Source of the DNA: Dryomyza anilis
Taxonomy: Eukaryota; Arthropoda; Insecta; Diptera; Dryomyzidae
NCBI GenBank assembly: GCA_951804985.1
Contig: OX638132.1
Location: 12,939,529 to 13,003,528, forward strand
Length of the DNA stretch: 64,000 nt
Reading direction: 5' to 3'
The translations under genes and the position numbers were made by a program. Under the pieces are notes generated by a model. The model had not been told where the DNA came from, did not search any database, and was given only the letters and a program-made list of their open reading frames with translations. Positions within the stretch are counted from its first letter, which is position 1; each line of letters begins with the position of its first letter. This document shows positions 34,563 to 45,760 of the stretch, piece after piece.

Positions 34563-34634
34563 ACGAAAATTATTTGTTGATTTTACGAAAATTATTTGTT
34601 GATTTTACGAAAATTATTTGTTGATTTTACGAAA
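34563..34634. repeat. 22-bp tandem repeat, 3 units
   Basis: 'ACGAAAATTATTTGTTGATT' plus TT repeats at 34563, 34585 and 34607. It lies in DNA rich in 'TTACGAA' and 'TTCGTAA' motifs (34560-34890), which may be a separate foldback element ending near 'TTGAGTGTAG'. Confidence 0.9.
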
Positions 34635-34889
34635 TTATAAAAATTTTAATAGAAAGTAATATAACGAATGTTTCGTAATTTAAACGAAATATTTGTAATT
34701 GTGTTGGTTTTTTAATTTTACGAACATTGATTCGTAATATATACGAATGGTTCGTAAAAACTATTTTGGGAAATAAAATAGAAGTTACAAATGTTTCGTG
34801 TATTTTACGAATTATTTGTGTATTTTACGAAATTAAAAATTACGAAAAAAATATATCGTAAAATGTCTAAGAAATTATTTTGAGTGTAG

Positions 34890-35486
34890 CATGGTTAGCA
34901 CAGATAAGATAAACTCGACATCAAATTGACAGGGTTTTAATTTTTTTTTTCTTTGATTTATTTAAATCGATGAAATTTAGTTTATTCCTTTGAATAGATA
35001 AAAAATACAAGAAATTCGAAAATTTCACAAAATTATGATGCTAAAAAAAAAATAAAAATGTAGAGATTACTTCGAATATTTATTTTTGGTGCCTCTTATG
35101 CTAAGAATTGAATGAATGCAAACGATTGAATTGAATAATTTTTGATTTTAGTTTACAATATATTTTTTTTCCAATTCGGTTTATAATTATTAAATTATAG
35201 TAAAATTTTCCAACTCGAATTTCGGCAAAAACAGCTACGTTGATTTGGCTAAAATTTCGATATAAGAGAGAAATATTTATTTTGTTATAAATGACAAAAT
35301 TTCAAAAGTGCAATTAACATAAAGACTCTTTTTGACCAGTTTAAAATTTATTCAAAATTTCAATTTATAATAGATAAATTTATTTTTTAAATATTATTTT
35401 AATTATTGATCCATATTTTTTTATAGATTTTTTTTCGTAAACTTCGTAAAGTTTTCCAACTTTACTTTTTTGATTTACTTTTATTA
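34890..35486. other. Unassigned AT-rich DNA
   Basis: Nothing recognisable. Confidence 0.5.
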
Positions 35487-36276
35487 TACCCTACACCTAT
35501 GAGGTACAGGGTATATTAACTTTGTGCATATATTGTAACGCCCCTTAGGAGGCGTGTCCGGTATGGAAAAGTATATATATTCTTGATCAGCATCACTACC
35601 CGAGTCCGTTTAGCCATGTCGGTCTATCTGTCTGTCTGTCCGTCTTGCTGTCTTGCTGTCCGAATACAGAATAACTTGAGAAATACTGATCAGAATACGA
35701 TGAAATTTCGTCTCAATATATTTTAGCCAAAAGTAGGAACTGAGTTTGAAAATGAGCCAAATCGGTCAACGGACACGCCCACCTCCCATACAAGTCACTT
35801 TTATATAACTCTTTCGGAACTAATAACTCGAAAAGTATTCAAGGTATAATTATAAAATTTAAAAGGTATTGTTATAATTCACCTATAAATATGTGGTCCA
35901 AAAATGGGCGTGATCCGCCCACTTTTTTTTTCATTATTTCCCGGGTTTTCATAGTGGAAATTTGATCCGTAAATTATTAAAATCAAATCTATGAAATATT
36001 AGCCTTTCAAAATTTTAAATATAGGCGTGGTCCGCCCAATTATATATTTCAATTTTTTTTTTTAGTTGTTTATACTTTTATATACATTTTTTAATTATTG
36101 GGATATAAGACGTAAATTTCTGATTTATTAATAATATTCTGAGGGTGACTGAACCTCCTCACCCTCAGAATATTATTTACTTTAAACTTTAAAATTAAGG
36201 TATGCAATTAAATATCCCATATTAATATCCCCACCAAAGGTGTAGGGTATTCCATAGTCGGGCCCGACCGACTATA
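35487..36276 (+). mobile_element. DINE-1 element, near complete
   Basis: It begins with a hairpin-like 'TACCCTACACCTATGAGGTA' then 'CAGGGTAT', has the core 'AAGTATATATATTCTTGATC' and (GTCT/GTCC)n, and ends 'GGTGTAGGGTAT' with hairpin TAGTCGGGCCCGACCGACTA (36255-36274). The middle has 'GGGCGTGATCCGCCCAC' and a diverged second copy ('GGCGTGGTCCGCCCAA'). Its middle differs from the 36.9-kb copy, so it is a separate subfamily. Confidence 0.9.
36130..36177. repeat. Perfect 19-bp stem hairpin inside DINE-1
   Basis: The arms AATAATATTCTGAGGGTGA (36130-36148) and its exact inverse (36159-36177) flank a 10-base spacer. It may be a short inverted duplication; perfect pairing in a diverged element suggests it is young. 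Confidence 0.9.
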
Positions 36277-36869
36277 AAAATCCGCCCCATGTGACCGAAC
36301 TTACCCGTGTGACCTAACTTTCCCAACTCGTTTCAGTTATTTTTATTTCAGTTAAAAAATTCCAAATAACCTCGGTCAAAGTATTAATGGTTTTTGAAAA
36401 TTGTAGAGATGTTTTGTGATTTAATGGTGCTATAATTTTAACTCAAAATACATAATTTTGATTAATTAAAAATTTAGGCAATGTAACGAAGTAATATTTT
36501 TAAAATTTCAGTTAAGAAGTTACAAGACGATTGATTTTAATAAAAAAAGGACCAAAATAGCCAAAGAAAAAGTTTTAGAACACATAATATATACGAACTC
36601 TTTTTTTAACATTTCACACAAACCACTTAATATTCTATCTTTCCAAAATGGTATAACATATATACATTTTCGTTTCGAAAAATTTCGAAAATGGCACTTA
36701 AAAACATATCTCAAAAATATATAGTTTTTGTTTTTTTTCTTGTTTGGCTTTTGTATATCTTCTATATATATAAAACTCAATTTTCGCTATGCAAACGTAC
36801 ACCTGTGCACGGATTTTCTTCAAATGTGGAATATATATCCTACAGACCCTGGAGAAGGGTACTACATAG
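36277..36869. other. Unassigned AT-rich DNA
   Basis: No gene is visible. ORFs on both strands around 36520-36880 overlap each other and run into the DINE-1. Confidence 0.4.
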
Positions 36870-37537
36870 TTTTCGTTGATCACGCTAAGAGTGAAAAGGT
36901 ATATTCAGTAGGGTATATTCAGTATATTCAGAAGGAAGCATCTCCGGTATGGATAAGTATATATATTCTTGATCAGCATGACCTCCTGAGTCGATTTAGC
37001 GATGTCCGTCTGTCCGTCTGTCCGTCTGTCTGTCCGTCTGTCTGTCCGTCTGTCTGTCCGTCTGTCTGTCCGTCTGTCTGTTGAAATCCCTACTACTTTT
37101 AAAATTGAAGAGCTAGATAAATGAAACTCATAACTTAGATTACTAATATACCTACGCTGTATGTGCGAAAAAATCGGTGTGACCTATGATCCGACCACTT
37201 ATGTTCAAAAACCTCATATAAAATGTACATATTAAGCTCAATTTTTATGTATACGTGCTTAGGTAAACTTTTTTGGTGAAATATATATTGACATCATGCT
37301 CAAGTACATGATAATAATGGTTTCCGGCGAAAAGACTTGTGGTTCACAAAAAAAAAATCGAAATTCGGTACACCTACCCATTTGTAAATATGGGTATCAA
37401 ATGAATGGAAATTCTTCATCGATTGAATGTTTGTAGTTATTTTCAGGATTCGTATACTCTGGTGACCTATATATCACTTTGAATGGTAACCACACATATG
37501 TGTAGGGTATTTATAGTCGGCTTAGACCGACTATAAT
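36870..37537 (+). mobile_element. DINE-1 element, near complete, with long (GTCY)n
   Basis: It has 'GTAGGGTATATTCAGTATAT', 'CAGAAGGAAGCATCTCCGGT', the core 'AAGTATATATATTCTTGATC' then 'GCATGACCTCCTGAGTCGAT', the GTCY tract, 'TGTTGAAATCCCTACT', and the end 'GTGTAGGGTATTTATAGTCG' with hairpin TAGTCGGCTTAGACCGACTA. It serves as the reference for the copies at 5.6, 21.7 and 23.2 kb. An apparent Ser/Val/Cys/Pro-repeat ORF here is the microsatellite read in frame. Confidence 0.9.
37005..37082. repeat. (GTCY)n microsatellite with 12-bp higher order
   Basis: GTCC and GTCT tetramers; from about 37020 they are arranged as repeated GTCCGTCTGTCT blocks, so the effective period is 12 bp. Confidence 0.95.
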
Positions 37538-37826
37538 TTTGATAATCCCAACTATCATAATTACACCTACTTTAAAATTTCCCAACTTATTATTTTTGGT
37601 GTATAATTCAGATTCATAGCAAAACCACTGAATGTATTTTTTGACAATTTGTATTACTATGCTATAGTCCATGTCCACGGAGTATTCTAAACCATATATA
37701 AACTAGATAGGGCAAAGGGGAGTGGCACCTCCCATAGAACCCAAAAATTCAGTACGCTATATCTCAGCCCTAATGATATCGATTTCAACTAAACTTTAAA
37801 ATTGGATGTTACTCATCTTACTTAAT

Positions 37827-37978
37827 CTCACCACACAAAAACTCACCACACATAAACTCACCACACCTAAACTCACCACATCTAAACTCACCACATTAAA
37901 ACTCACCACACTAAAACTCACGACACTAAATTCATCATAGTAAAACTCACCACACTTAAACTCACCACATTAAAACTT
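37827..37978. repeat. 15-bp minisatellite, ~10 units
   Basis: Units of the form CTCACCACACNTAAA repeat with a 15-base period; one unit near 37932 is degenerate and a base short. Confidence 0.95.
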
Positions 37979-38075
37979 CTACTGGAAAAATACTACGAGG
38001 AAGAATTGTACGGGACAAAAATCAACCGGGAAAAATTTTACAGACAAGAGTCGTGCACGGGTCCAGCTAGTTTAT
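37979..38075 (+). mobile_element. Possible Helitron-type 3' end
   Basis: The minisatellite is followed by 'GAGTCGTGCACGGGTCCAGC' then TAGT before AT-rich DNA. A CTAGT end shortly after a GC-rich palindrome (GTGCAC) is the pattern of insect Helitron 3' termini (CTRRT). The 5' end was not found, so this is tentative. Confidence 0.35.
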
Positions 38076-39284
38076 AATAAAAATAACACAAAAATAGTAT
38101 TTTTTTATGAAAATTCAATAATTTACTAATTAAGATTTATAATATATTTTAAATAATTAATAATTATATTTTAAATAATAAATAAATATATTTTATATAA
38201 TAAATAATTAATCAAACAATGTTACTACTTTGTTATTCAACCATCATCTTGAATATTTTGTAATCACTTAATGTAAGCTCGCAAATTTCTTTTTATTCAA
38301 GAAATTACAGCTAATAAAAAAACAAACTTACCTTTTTTTATGCACCCAATACAGCAAAAAGAAAAACGCTAAAATATATAAAAAAAAGAATACAAAAAAA
38401 GCAAGGTTCAAGGTTATGCAAACGTCCTTCAGAGCAAAATCAAAAATACAAAAAAAAAAAAACATGAAAAACCAAAAAATAAATATACAAAAAAAAAACT
38501 TTGCAAAAAATTAAAATAACATTTCTGCAGATATAACACGCAAATACAGAAACACACATATGGAGCATATCCTTTTTTATAGCAACTTTTCTTTTACTTC
38601 TTTCCGGCATTCAACATCGTCCTAATGCGGCAACATCAACATCTAAAAAAATATCCATTACTAGCAAGCAAAAAATTCTAGTCGCATTTAAAAATAGCGT
38701 GAAAAAAAAATGGGTGCTGGCGTGAAAAAAAAAGAAACGTCCATATGGAAAGCGAAATCACGACGACTCAGGGTAACGCGCAAAAAAATGTAGCTCATGT
38801 GGCAAAAGGAAAGCAGTAGAAAAAGATGTGAATGTGTTAGCATTGAGGGATGTTTGTTGCGAATGTGTATTATAACATTTACAAATCGATAATAAGAGTT
38901 TCTATTTTTTTGTAATTTTTTAGACTTTAAAAATATAAAAGTAAAATATGAAATCAAAGAACATATAAAAAGAAAATTAAACAATAAAAAAAACGAAAAG
39001 ATTAATAATATTGTCTTTACCTTATTTTTTTTTGTTTGTGAAAATCTGATCGTTTGCCATGTTTTTTGAAACTTTTTCAAACTAACTTTGTTAAAAAAAA
39101 GGTTTGATTTTGTAGTTTTATTCAGATTTCGACGAGTCCCATATAAACATTAATGGTGCTCCGGTGTATACAAATAAAGGTATTTGATTTTAGTTTTAAT
39201 TGGAATTGCAAGAACTGCATAAAATCTAACAATTAATCTAAAAATTGTTTATTTCCGACCATTTTTGTTGACGCAGAACAGTTT
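38076..39284. other. Unassigned A-rich DNA
   Basis: It is dominated by A-runs on the plus strand (38300-38520, 38880-39050). That removes stops on the minus strand and creates the 130-codon ORF at 38688-39080, which is Phe/Leu/Ser-rich without a domain. I do not regard it as a gene. Confidence 0.4.
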
Positions 39285-39713
39285 CCCTAGTAGAAATTTA
39301 TGGTAGGGCCATGGTCATGAAGTGATCATGTCATTATTTAAGGAGATCGGGATATGACGAGGCCCATAATGTCCTTGTAACGCAGTGTCCTGCTCATGTA
39401 TTGACCTCAGGCCATGATCATTTACTGATCGGGCAATTCCCCATTTTATTATTTACCCAACAATTGCCTTGTCTGAGCCCGAGCATAATAGGGTTTCACT
39501 CATTTATCTCGATCATTGCCTGATGCTAATTTTGTTACGAGGAACAAATAATGTAGCTATGATCGGGAACATTGACTGTTTAGATAATGGAAACCCTGCT
39601 ATGGTAAGCATGATAAGGGCATGCAAAGGCAATGATCGTATTTTTTCTAATAGGGCTCACCCAACGAAAACCCGATCATTTCCCGATGGCGCATCGGGCA
39701 AATTTCTACTAGG
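39285..39713 (+). mobile_element. 429-bp MITE with CCCTAGTAGAAATTT ends, copy 1
   Basis: Left end CCCTAGTAGAAATTT and right end AAATTTCTACTAGG are inverted. The interior carries GATC-rich text ('GATCATGTCATTATTT', 'CGGGCAATTCCCCATT', 'CATGCAAAGGCAATGATC'). Length is identical to the copies at 41359 and 51089. The superfamily is not identified. The ORF at 39469-39747 is the MITE itself. Confidence 0.95.
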
Positions 39714-40137
39714 ATTTATGCATATTTCGCCGTTTGACGTTCTGTGAAAAATCACAAAGTTCTTTATAAATTTGACTAATGTTTAATATTGTATTATTTT
39801 TAGATAATGAATATAATATTATCGTTTTCTTGTCTGTCTGTTCGTAATGGTTTTTTTGCCTTTTTGTTATATAAAAAAGAAACTTTGAAAAATGTATTAT
39901 TTTAATTTTAATTATATTCGGCCATTCGAATTCTGCCACACGAAAATTTAACTGACACAAAAAATGAGAAAAACCAAAAAATATTTTATAAAAATCTTTT
40001 TTTAGCATACAACTTTTAAAGATTTTTTTTTTAGTAAAATATAAAACGAAACACGTGTGGCGTATGCTCACCTTAAAAATGTTGCTTGTTAATAAATAAA
40101 TTTTTATTAATATATTATTTTAATTTGAAGGAAAAAT
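39714..40137. other. Unassigned AT-rich DNA
   Basis: Nothing recognisable. Confidence 0.5.
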
Positions 40138-40444
40138 GCATTGTAGCTCAGTGGTTAGTGCGTTGGACAGCGAGCCGAAAGTTCCCCGGTTCAAGCCTGG
40201 ACTGGGGCTAACAACATCTTTTCATATAAACATTTTTCTATACCGCGCTACCTCTCGGCAGTAAATGGCAAACCTACGAGAGTAAAACATTGCCTATGAA
40301 AAACTCTCACCCGCCGTTCGGATTCGGCAATAAACTGTAAGTCCCACCACTTTGAGTACAAATATAACACGCACAGCTCCAGATGGTGAGAGAGCTCGGC
40401 CGAAGTTCTATACAGGACTGTCGGGCCAAACTATTATTATATTA
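40138..40444 (+). repeat. tRNA-derived SINE, nearly full length
   Basis: The head lacks the first bases ('TGTAGCTCAGTGGTTAGTGC'); A-box and B-box are otherwise intact, with a complete body and ATTATTATATT tail. No target duplication was resolved. Confidence 0.9.
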
Positions 40445-40714
40445 TAGTACATAATAAAATTAAATTTTATATTTCTATTTTGAATGTGGACATATTTTCT
40501 ACAAATACACATATTTTTAGTTTTTCTAACATTGCCACAAAAGGAGTTAAAAATCCTTGAAGTGGTCACAAAACGAAATATTAAAATTGTGTGGCCATTC
40601 TGACGTGAAATAGCTACAAACATAAGATGTATCGTAATTATTGAGTTTATAGTTCGAATACTTTCGCTAACCCTTATAACAGCGCACAGAATGGGTTTAA
40701 AAATAATTAAAAAT

Positions 40715-40915
40715 TGTATCGTAACAAACATTTTTCAAAAATGTAGTTACGATAATAGGTGTTATTTGGCTTTATTTCAAATTTAGCTCACAAAATTACA
40801 AAATATGAGTTTGCAGTGACATGCTATTCACAAAGACGTTTCCAAAACTGCAATAAAACAAAAATTACAAAAATGTTGGTTACGATGTTCTGCCTGGAAG
40901 GTATCAATATATGAA
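40715..40915 (-). repeat. Dispersed repeat related to 265-455
   Basis: In reverse complement it contains 'CATCGTAACCAACATTTTTG', 'TATTGCAGTTTTGGAAACGT' and 'ATAAAGCCAAATAACACCTA', in the same order as at 265-455. Confidence 0.5.
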
Positions 40916-40969
40916 CAAAATATTCTATACAATGAATTTGAATTGTCATATTGATGAATTTGTGCATAA

Positions 40970-41199
40970 TATTATAAAAAAAAAATTATAAAATAGTTCT
41001 AGAAAAAGGTGTTGTAAAATTTTTATTGAAAAATATGAGTAAAAAAATAAAAAAAAATTGTTCCGCAAAAAAAATGTTTCGAAAAAAAAAATAAAAAAAA
41101 AAAAAATGTTCGAAAAAAAAATGTTTCAAAAAAAAAATTTGTTAAAAAAAAAAATTTACGTAAAACAAATTTCGATTTTTTTTTTTTTAATAATTTTTT
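40970..41199. repeat. A-rich/T-rich low-complexity stretch
   Basis: Runs of A broken by 'ATGTTTCG' and 'ATGTTC' motifs, then a T-run. The Lys/Phe-rich ORF at 41058-41264 comes from this composition. Confidence 0.85.
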
Positions 41200-41358
41200 T
41201 ATATATGGGCCATTTCACACCAAATCGACCAGTGGTTGGAACTCATCTTCTTCGATTTCAATGAAATTTGCACAACTGATATAGGGAATCGAGATATGCA
41301 TTGATCAATTTTTGTTTTATTTTTTCGCCCACTACTTCCAGAGATACAGTGGTCCAAA

Positions 41359-41787
41359 CCCTAGTAGAAATTTACCCTATGCGCCATCGGGAAATGATCG
41401 GGTTTTCGTTGTGTAAGCCCTATTAGAGAAAATATGATCATTGCCTTTGCATGCCCTTATCATGCTTACCATACCAGGGTTTACATTATCTAAACAGTCA
41501 ATGTTCCCGATCATAGCAACATTATTTGTTCCTCATATCGAAATTAGCATCAGACAATGATCGAGATTTAATGAGAGAAACCCAATTATGCTCGGGCTCT
41601 GACAAGGTAATTGTCAGGTAAATAATAAAATGGGGAATTGCCCGATCAGTACATGATCATGGCCTGAGGTCAGTACGTGATCAGGACACTGTGTTACAAG
41701 GACTTTATGGGCCTAGTCATATCCCGATCATCTCACATAATGACATGATCACTTCATGATCATGGCCCTACCAAAATTTCTACTAGG
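41359..41787 (-). mobile_element. 429-bp MITE with CCCTAGTAGAAATTT ends, copy 2
   Basis: Opposite orientation to 39285-39713 and the same length. Comparison of the host foldback's two arms suggests the uninterrupted sequence was close to 'GGTCCAAATTTACAAAAAAT', so only about two bases (AA) are duplicated at the site. Confidence 0.95.
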
Positions 41788-42233
41788 AAATTTACAAAAA
41801 ATGGGCCAAAAATCACTTTTATATGGTTGTTCATATTTCAATATCTCTTAAAGTATAAATACTAGAAACTCCTAATAGAACACGCTTTTATACCAATTAA
41901 GTTGTAACTTCTTTACTTGAACATGTGGCCCGTGTTAATTATCCATGCACTTCAAAATGGATGTCCTTAAAAAGGATTCTTTTTAAAATTCTGAAAAAAA
42001 TCACATATTTCTGTTGATTTAATATAAATGTTCATGCTAAATTTCAAGATGGTATTTTGATGGTATCATATTTTTAAAATTATTTTTTTTTAATTTTTAC
42101 ATATTTTTTGTATTGAAAAAAAAAAAATTTTTTTTGAGATATATACCATTTTTCGAAAATCGTAAAAACTATATGCCAAAATCAATATCTCTAAAACTAG
42201 ATTGAATATGATAAAACTGACTTCATTTTAGAA

Positions 42234-42498
42234 ATAATAATAATAATAGTTTGGCGCTACAGTTCTGTATAGAACTTCGGCCGAGCTCTCTCACCATTTT
42301 GAGCTGTGCGTGTTATATTTGTACTCAAAGTGGTGGGACCTACAGTTTATTGCCGAATCCGAACGGCGGGTGAGAGCTTTTTCATAGGCAATGGTTTTAC
42401 TCTCGTAGGTTTGCCATTTACTGACGAGAGGTAGCGCGGTATAGAAAAATGTTTCTATGAAAAGATGTTGTTAGCCCCAGTCCAGACTTGAACCGGAG
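42234..42498 (-). repeat. 5'-truncated SINE
   Basis: On the minus strand it starts inside the B-box ('CTCCGGTTCAAGTCTGGACT'), has a complete body and ends in a TTATTATTATT tail. A-box and anticodon-like parts are missing. It lies in the centre of the foldback element. Confidence 0.9.
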
Positions 42499-43129
42499 AA
42501 ATCAGAGTTACATATTTATTCAGGAATTATTACAACTTTTACTGTAAAAATTTTTTTTTTCTTCTATACAAAAAATAAATAAAAATTTAGAAAATTATTT
42601 TTTTAAATATGATGCCGTAAATATACCATCTTGAAATTTTGCTTGAAAATTTATAATAAATTGACGAAAACTTAGAATTTTTTCAGAATTTTAAAAAGGG
42701 TCCTTTTCAAGGACATCAATTTTGAAGTGCAAGGATAAAGACCACGCACCACATGTTCATTTTTAGAAGTTTTTTGAAAGCCTGTTCTATTAGCTTTAAA
42801 ACGAAGCATCAATGGAGTTTCTAGCATTTCTAGTTTAAGAGATATTGAAATATGAACAACCATACAAAAGGGATTGTTGGCTCATTTTTTGTAACTTTGA
42901 GCCAATGAATCTCTGGAAGTAGTTGGCGAGAAAAATAAAAAAAAAATTTGGTCAGTACATATCTGGATACCCTTTATCAGTTGCCCACATTTTATAGAAA
43001 TCCAAAATGTAAAATCTCAAATTTGACATTTTTTGGTAGATTTGTTGTGGAATGGCCCATATATAACTTTTTATTAATAAAAAGTTGTAATTATAATAAA
43101 TATATTGTAAAACATTTTACTAATTTATG

Positions 43130-43484
43130 CATGTCGAGCAAGCATTATATAAGAAATAACACACAAGAACTACTTGAGAACTGAGAAGTACGACAAACAA
43201 TGAACGAAAATAAAATAATTTGATAGAAATTTGGTTTCATGAACAGCGTTCTTTAATATGATGAACATACATGTTTTATTTTATATTTTGGTTCATTAAT
43301 ATGATGAAACGTATTCTTCACATACAGAACACTTTTTCGACAGTTACCAAGCGTTCTTCATATTTATGAAAGCATTCATAACATTGATGGCGTTAGTCAT
43401 TAATATTATGAATGGTTCTTGAATACAATGAATCATGGTTTGAAGAACGGAATTCATCAATATGATGTACATTATTTGTCTGTG
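43130..43484 (-). mobile_element. TA-flanked MITE, TTCTTCAT/ATGAAGAA-rich
   Basis: Its right end 'ATTTGTCTGTG' abuts TA. In reverse complement it matches 54026-54342: 'GAATTC.TTCTTCAA.CCATGAT', 'CATTGTATTCAAGAACCATT' and 'CATCATATT.A.GAA' occur in corresponding positions. The left end is approximate. Confidence 0.65.
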
Positions 43485-43554
43485 TACTAACAATGATTTC
43501 TTGTTATTATCATTATTATTATTACAAATTGCAGTAAATTTAAATCTGTTTACT

Positions 43555-43770
43555 TAATGAGTGTGACAAATCTAATTTCGAAAAAGAAATGAGTGCAAGA
43601 AAAATTGTATGCTTGTTGACAGTAGTAATATAATTCCTGCAATAATATCAAAATGATTGTGACAAGACAAAATTCCAGTAAGGAATGAGTGAAAGAATTA
43701 TATGCCTATTTATAGTAATAATATGATTCCCACAAACATGTCAATGTGAATAAAAACCCCAAAAATCTGA
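43555..43770. repeat. Imperfect ~110-bp duplication
   Basis: 'AATGAGTG..A.AA..AATTGTAT' then 'AGTA.TAATAT.ATTCC' and 'TGTGA' occur twice, around 43600 and 43705, with moderate divergence. Confidence 0.5.
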
Positions 43771-44099
43771 ACTGATTGTGTGCATCATGTTTCGCTCTGG
43801 ACATCATTGCTGCAATCATAGTATAAACTCGGGAAAACATGCACTGAATACTTTTATTTTATAATATATTTGAATATTGAGTATTCGCTCTTTAAAAATA
43901 ATCAAATGAAAAATATAAAATTATAAAAAAAGAAATGCTGGGAAAAAATATTGCTTTTAAAAAATACAAATTATAGTTTTAAATAAAACTACAAATTTTT
44001 CATATAAACTTTGTAGAAATTGATAAGCAATAATTTATAAAAAAAGGGCTTTTATTAAATTCTATTATATTTCTAATGTTTGAAAAACTAGGTGGAATT
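43771..44099. other. Unassigned AT-rich DNA
   Basis: Nothing recognisable. Confidence 0.5.
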
Positions 44100-45760
44100 A
44101 GCGGTAGGATGCTGCAATAGCAACAAATCCAGTAAAACTACAAAAAAAACTGCAACGTCAAAACTTTTATGGACAACTGCGATTGGTTCATGAAATACAC
44201 AAAAATTGCATATAAAATGCAATTTTTTCCAGGAACCAGAGCTCCCCCTTAGACCCCGCGGACCAATAAATGCATTTGCTAAAAACTAGAAAAAAAAACT
44301 ACGAATGTGTTGGAAAAGATACAAAAGCAATGAAAAAGTGCATTTTTGGGTGTGGCACATTGCACGGTGCATGATTTTATATTGTGCAAGCACACAACGT
44401 ACAGGAAATAGAAATTCTGAATGTTGCTGAAAGTTTGGTGTATGGTATGAAGCTGTTGCGGATGCGGATGGGTCAAAGGATGCTTAACATGTGGAGGCTT
44501 TTATCAAAGTAGTTTGTACATATGTAGTTGGTATAGATGGAGGGAACTAGAAGAATTTCGTATTTTTAGCAGCAAAATACTCTAAATGACGGACCAATAC
44601 AAATGCAAAAGCTCTTTTTGAAAAAACCATTGGTAAAGAGAAAGTGCGGAAGAGGGCTCACGTGCGAGAAACCTTCAGCTGCAGTTCTATATACTTTGGT
44701 ATCCCTACAAAAAACATAAAATTCTCTCAAAAACTTACACACATATTTTCTATATCCTTTTTGTTGGCTCAAAACTGTTGTGTTTTTGTATTTTTATTCC
44801 TAAAAACTCTATTTTAATGGCGCTCAACCCTGGCTGTTGCTTTCGCTCTTTTCCGCAGTGCATAAGCACACGCCCTTCGCACAATATCAACTTTCGCACA
44901 AAAACGAACAATAAGAACAAAAAAAAAAGAGATGCAAAACACTAAAAACTAATATGCGCAAGTGAGATGCACACTGTTTAGAATGAGTAAGTGCAACAAA
45001 GGCAACAAGAATACTAGTGTATGGGGGTTGAAAAAAGATAAACATTTTCGTATTACAAAAATGCAACACTGTTAGAGCACATAAGAACCAACGCATGGCG
45101 AAGAACGCATGAGAGAGCGGTTCGCATAAATGGGTGGGTGGGTGCTTGTGCCGTCAAATGTTTTGGCTATTAAATGTAATAGAAATGTGTAGCAAGATGT
45201 ACATACAAAGAGAGCGCTAAAGTGCGAATGTATAGAAAAAATAAATTCGTACGCAAAAAAACAGCACACCAAATGCGAGAGAACATATTCCCGTTAAAAT
45301 GAGAGCACGAGCAAGAAGAAAAATATTTCTACGGGGATTTAGAAGAATATTCTAGATATATTTAGATTATGCTTACATTATAATTATTATTTTCAAATTA
45401 TGTTTGTCTTAATCTAAATTGAAACAAAAACAAGAAGTATTTGCCATACTCGCAAATACTCCATTTGCCACTTTAACATTTTTGTAATACACAACTTGAA
45501 TGTTTTTTCTCTTTTTCTTTCTCTCACTCACTCTGTGTATGTACAAGAAGAAAGAGTTATTCGTTGACTGATTTCGTTTTAGCGTGGTTTGTTTTGACCT
45601 TTGTCCCACAGTCTTGTAATGTCATTTAGACGCTCTCGCTGGTGCACTCTCGTTGTTTTCTTGGATTCACTCTTCACATGCGCATATATAGCAAAGATTA
45701 CAAAAAAGATATACATCCTTAAAATCAAAAAAAAAAAAAAAAATCACACTTTTATCATAT
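44100..45760. other. Less AT-rich, apparently single-copy segment
   Basis: A/G/C-mixed plus strand with many 'ACAAAAA' and 'GCAC' words and no similarity to window repeats. Several minus-strand ORFs of 65-69 codons result from the purine-rich plus strand. The composition resembles fly intronic or intergenic unique DNA. Confidence 0.4.

Larger units (their letters stand above)
41200..43065. mobile_element. Large foldback element hosting a MITE and a SINE
   Basis: Left end TATATATGGGCCATTTCACA and right end (reverse complement TATATATGGGCCATTCCACA) are inverted, followed by 'CAAATCGACC' / 'CAAATCTACC'. The arms continue as inverted copies: 'CCCACTACTTCCAGAGATAC' versus 'CCAACTACTTCCAGAGATTC', and 'ATGGTTGTTCATATTTCAAT' in both. 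The left arm is split by the 429-bp MITE and a SINE lies between the arms. A half copy lies at 59470-59840. Confidence 0.85.

Noticed and set aside
36728..37084. ORF ending in Ser-Val-Cys-Pro repeats
   Set aside because: The repeat is the DINE-1 (GTCY)n microsatellite.
38688..39080. 130-codon minus-strand ORF
   Set aside because: Phe/Ser/Leu-rich from A-rich DNA, no domain.
39469..39747. ORF shared with 51362-51616, suggesting a conserved protein
   Set aside because: The shared part is the 429-bp MITE; the frame runs through its terminal repeat and diverges outside.
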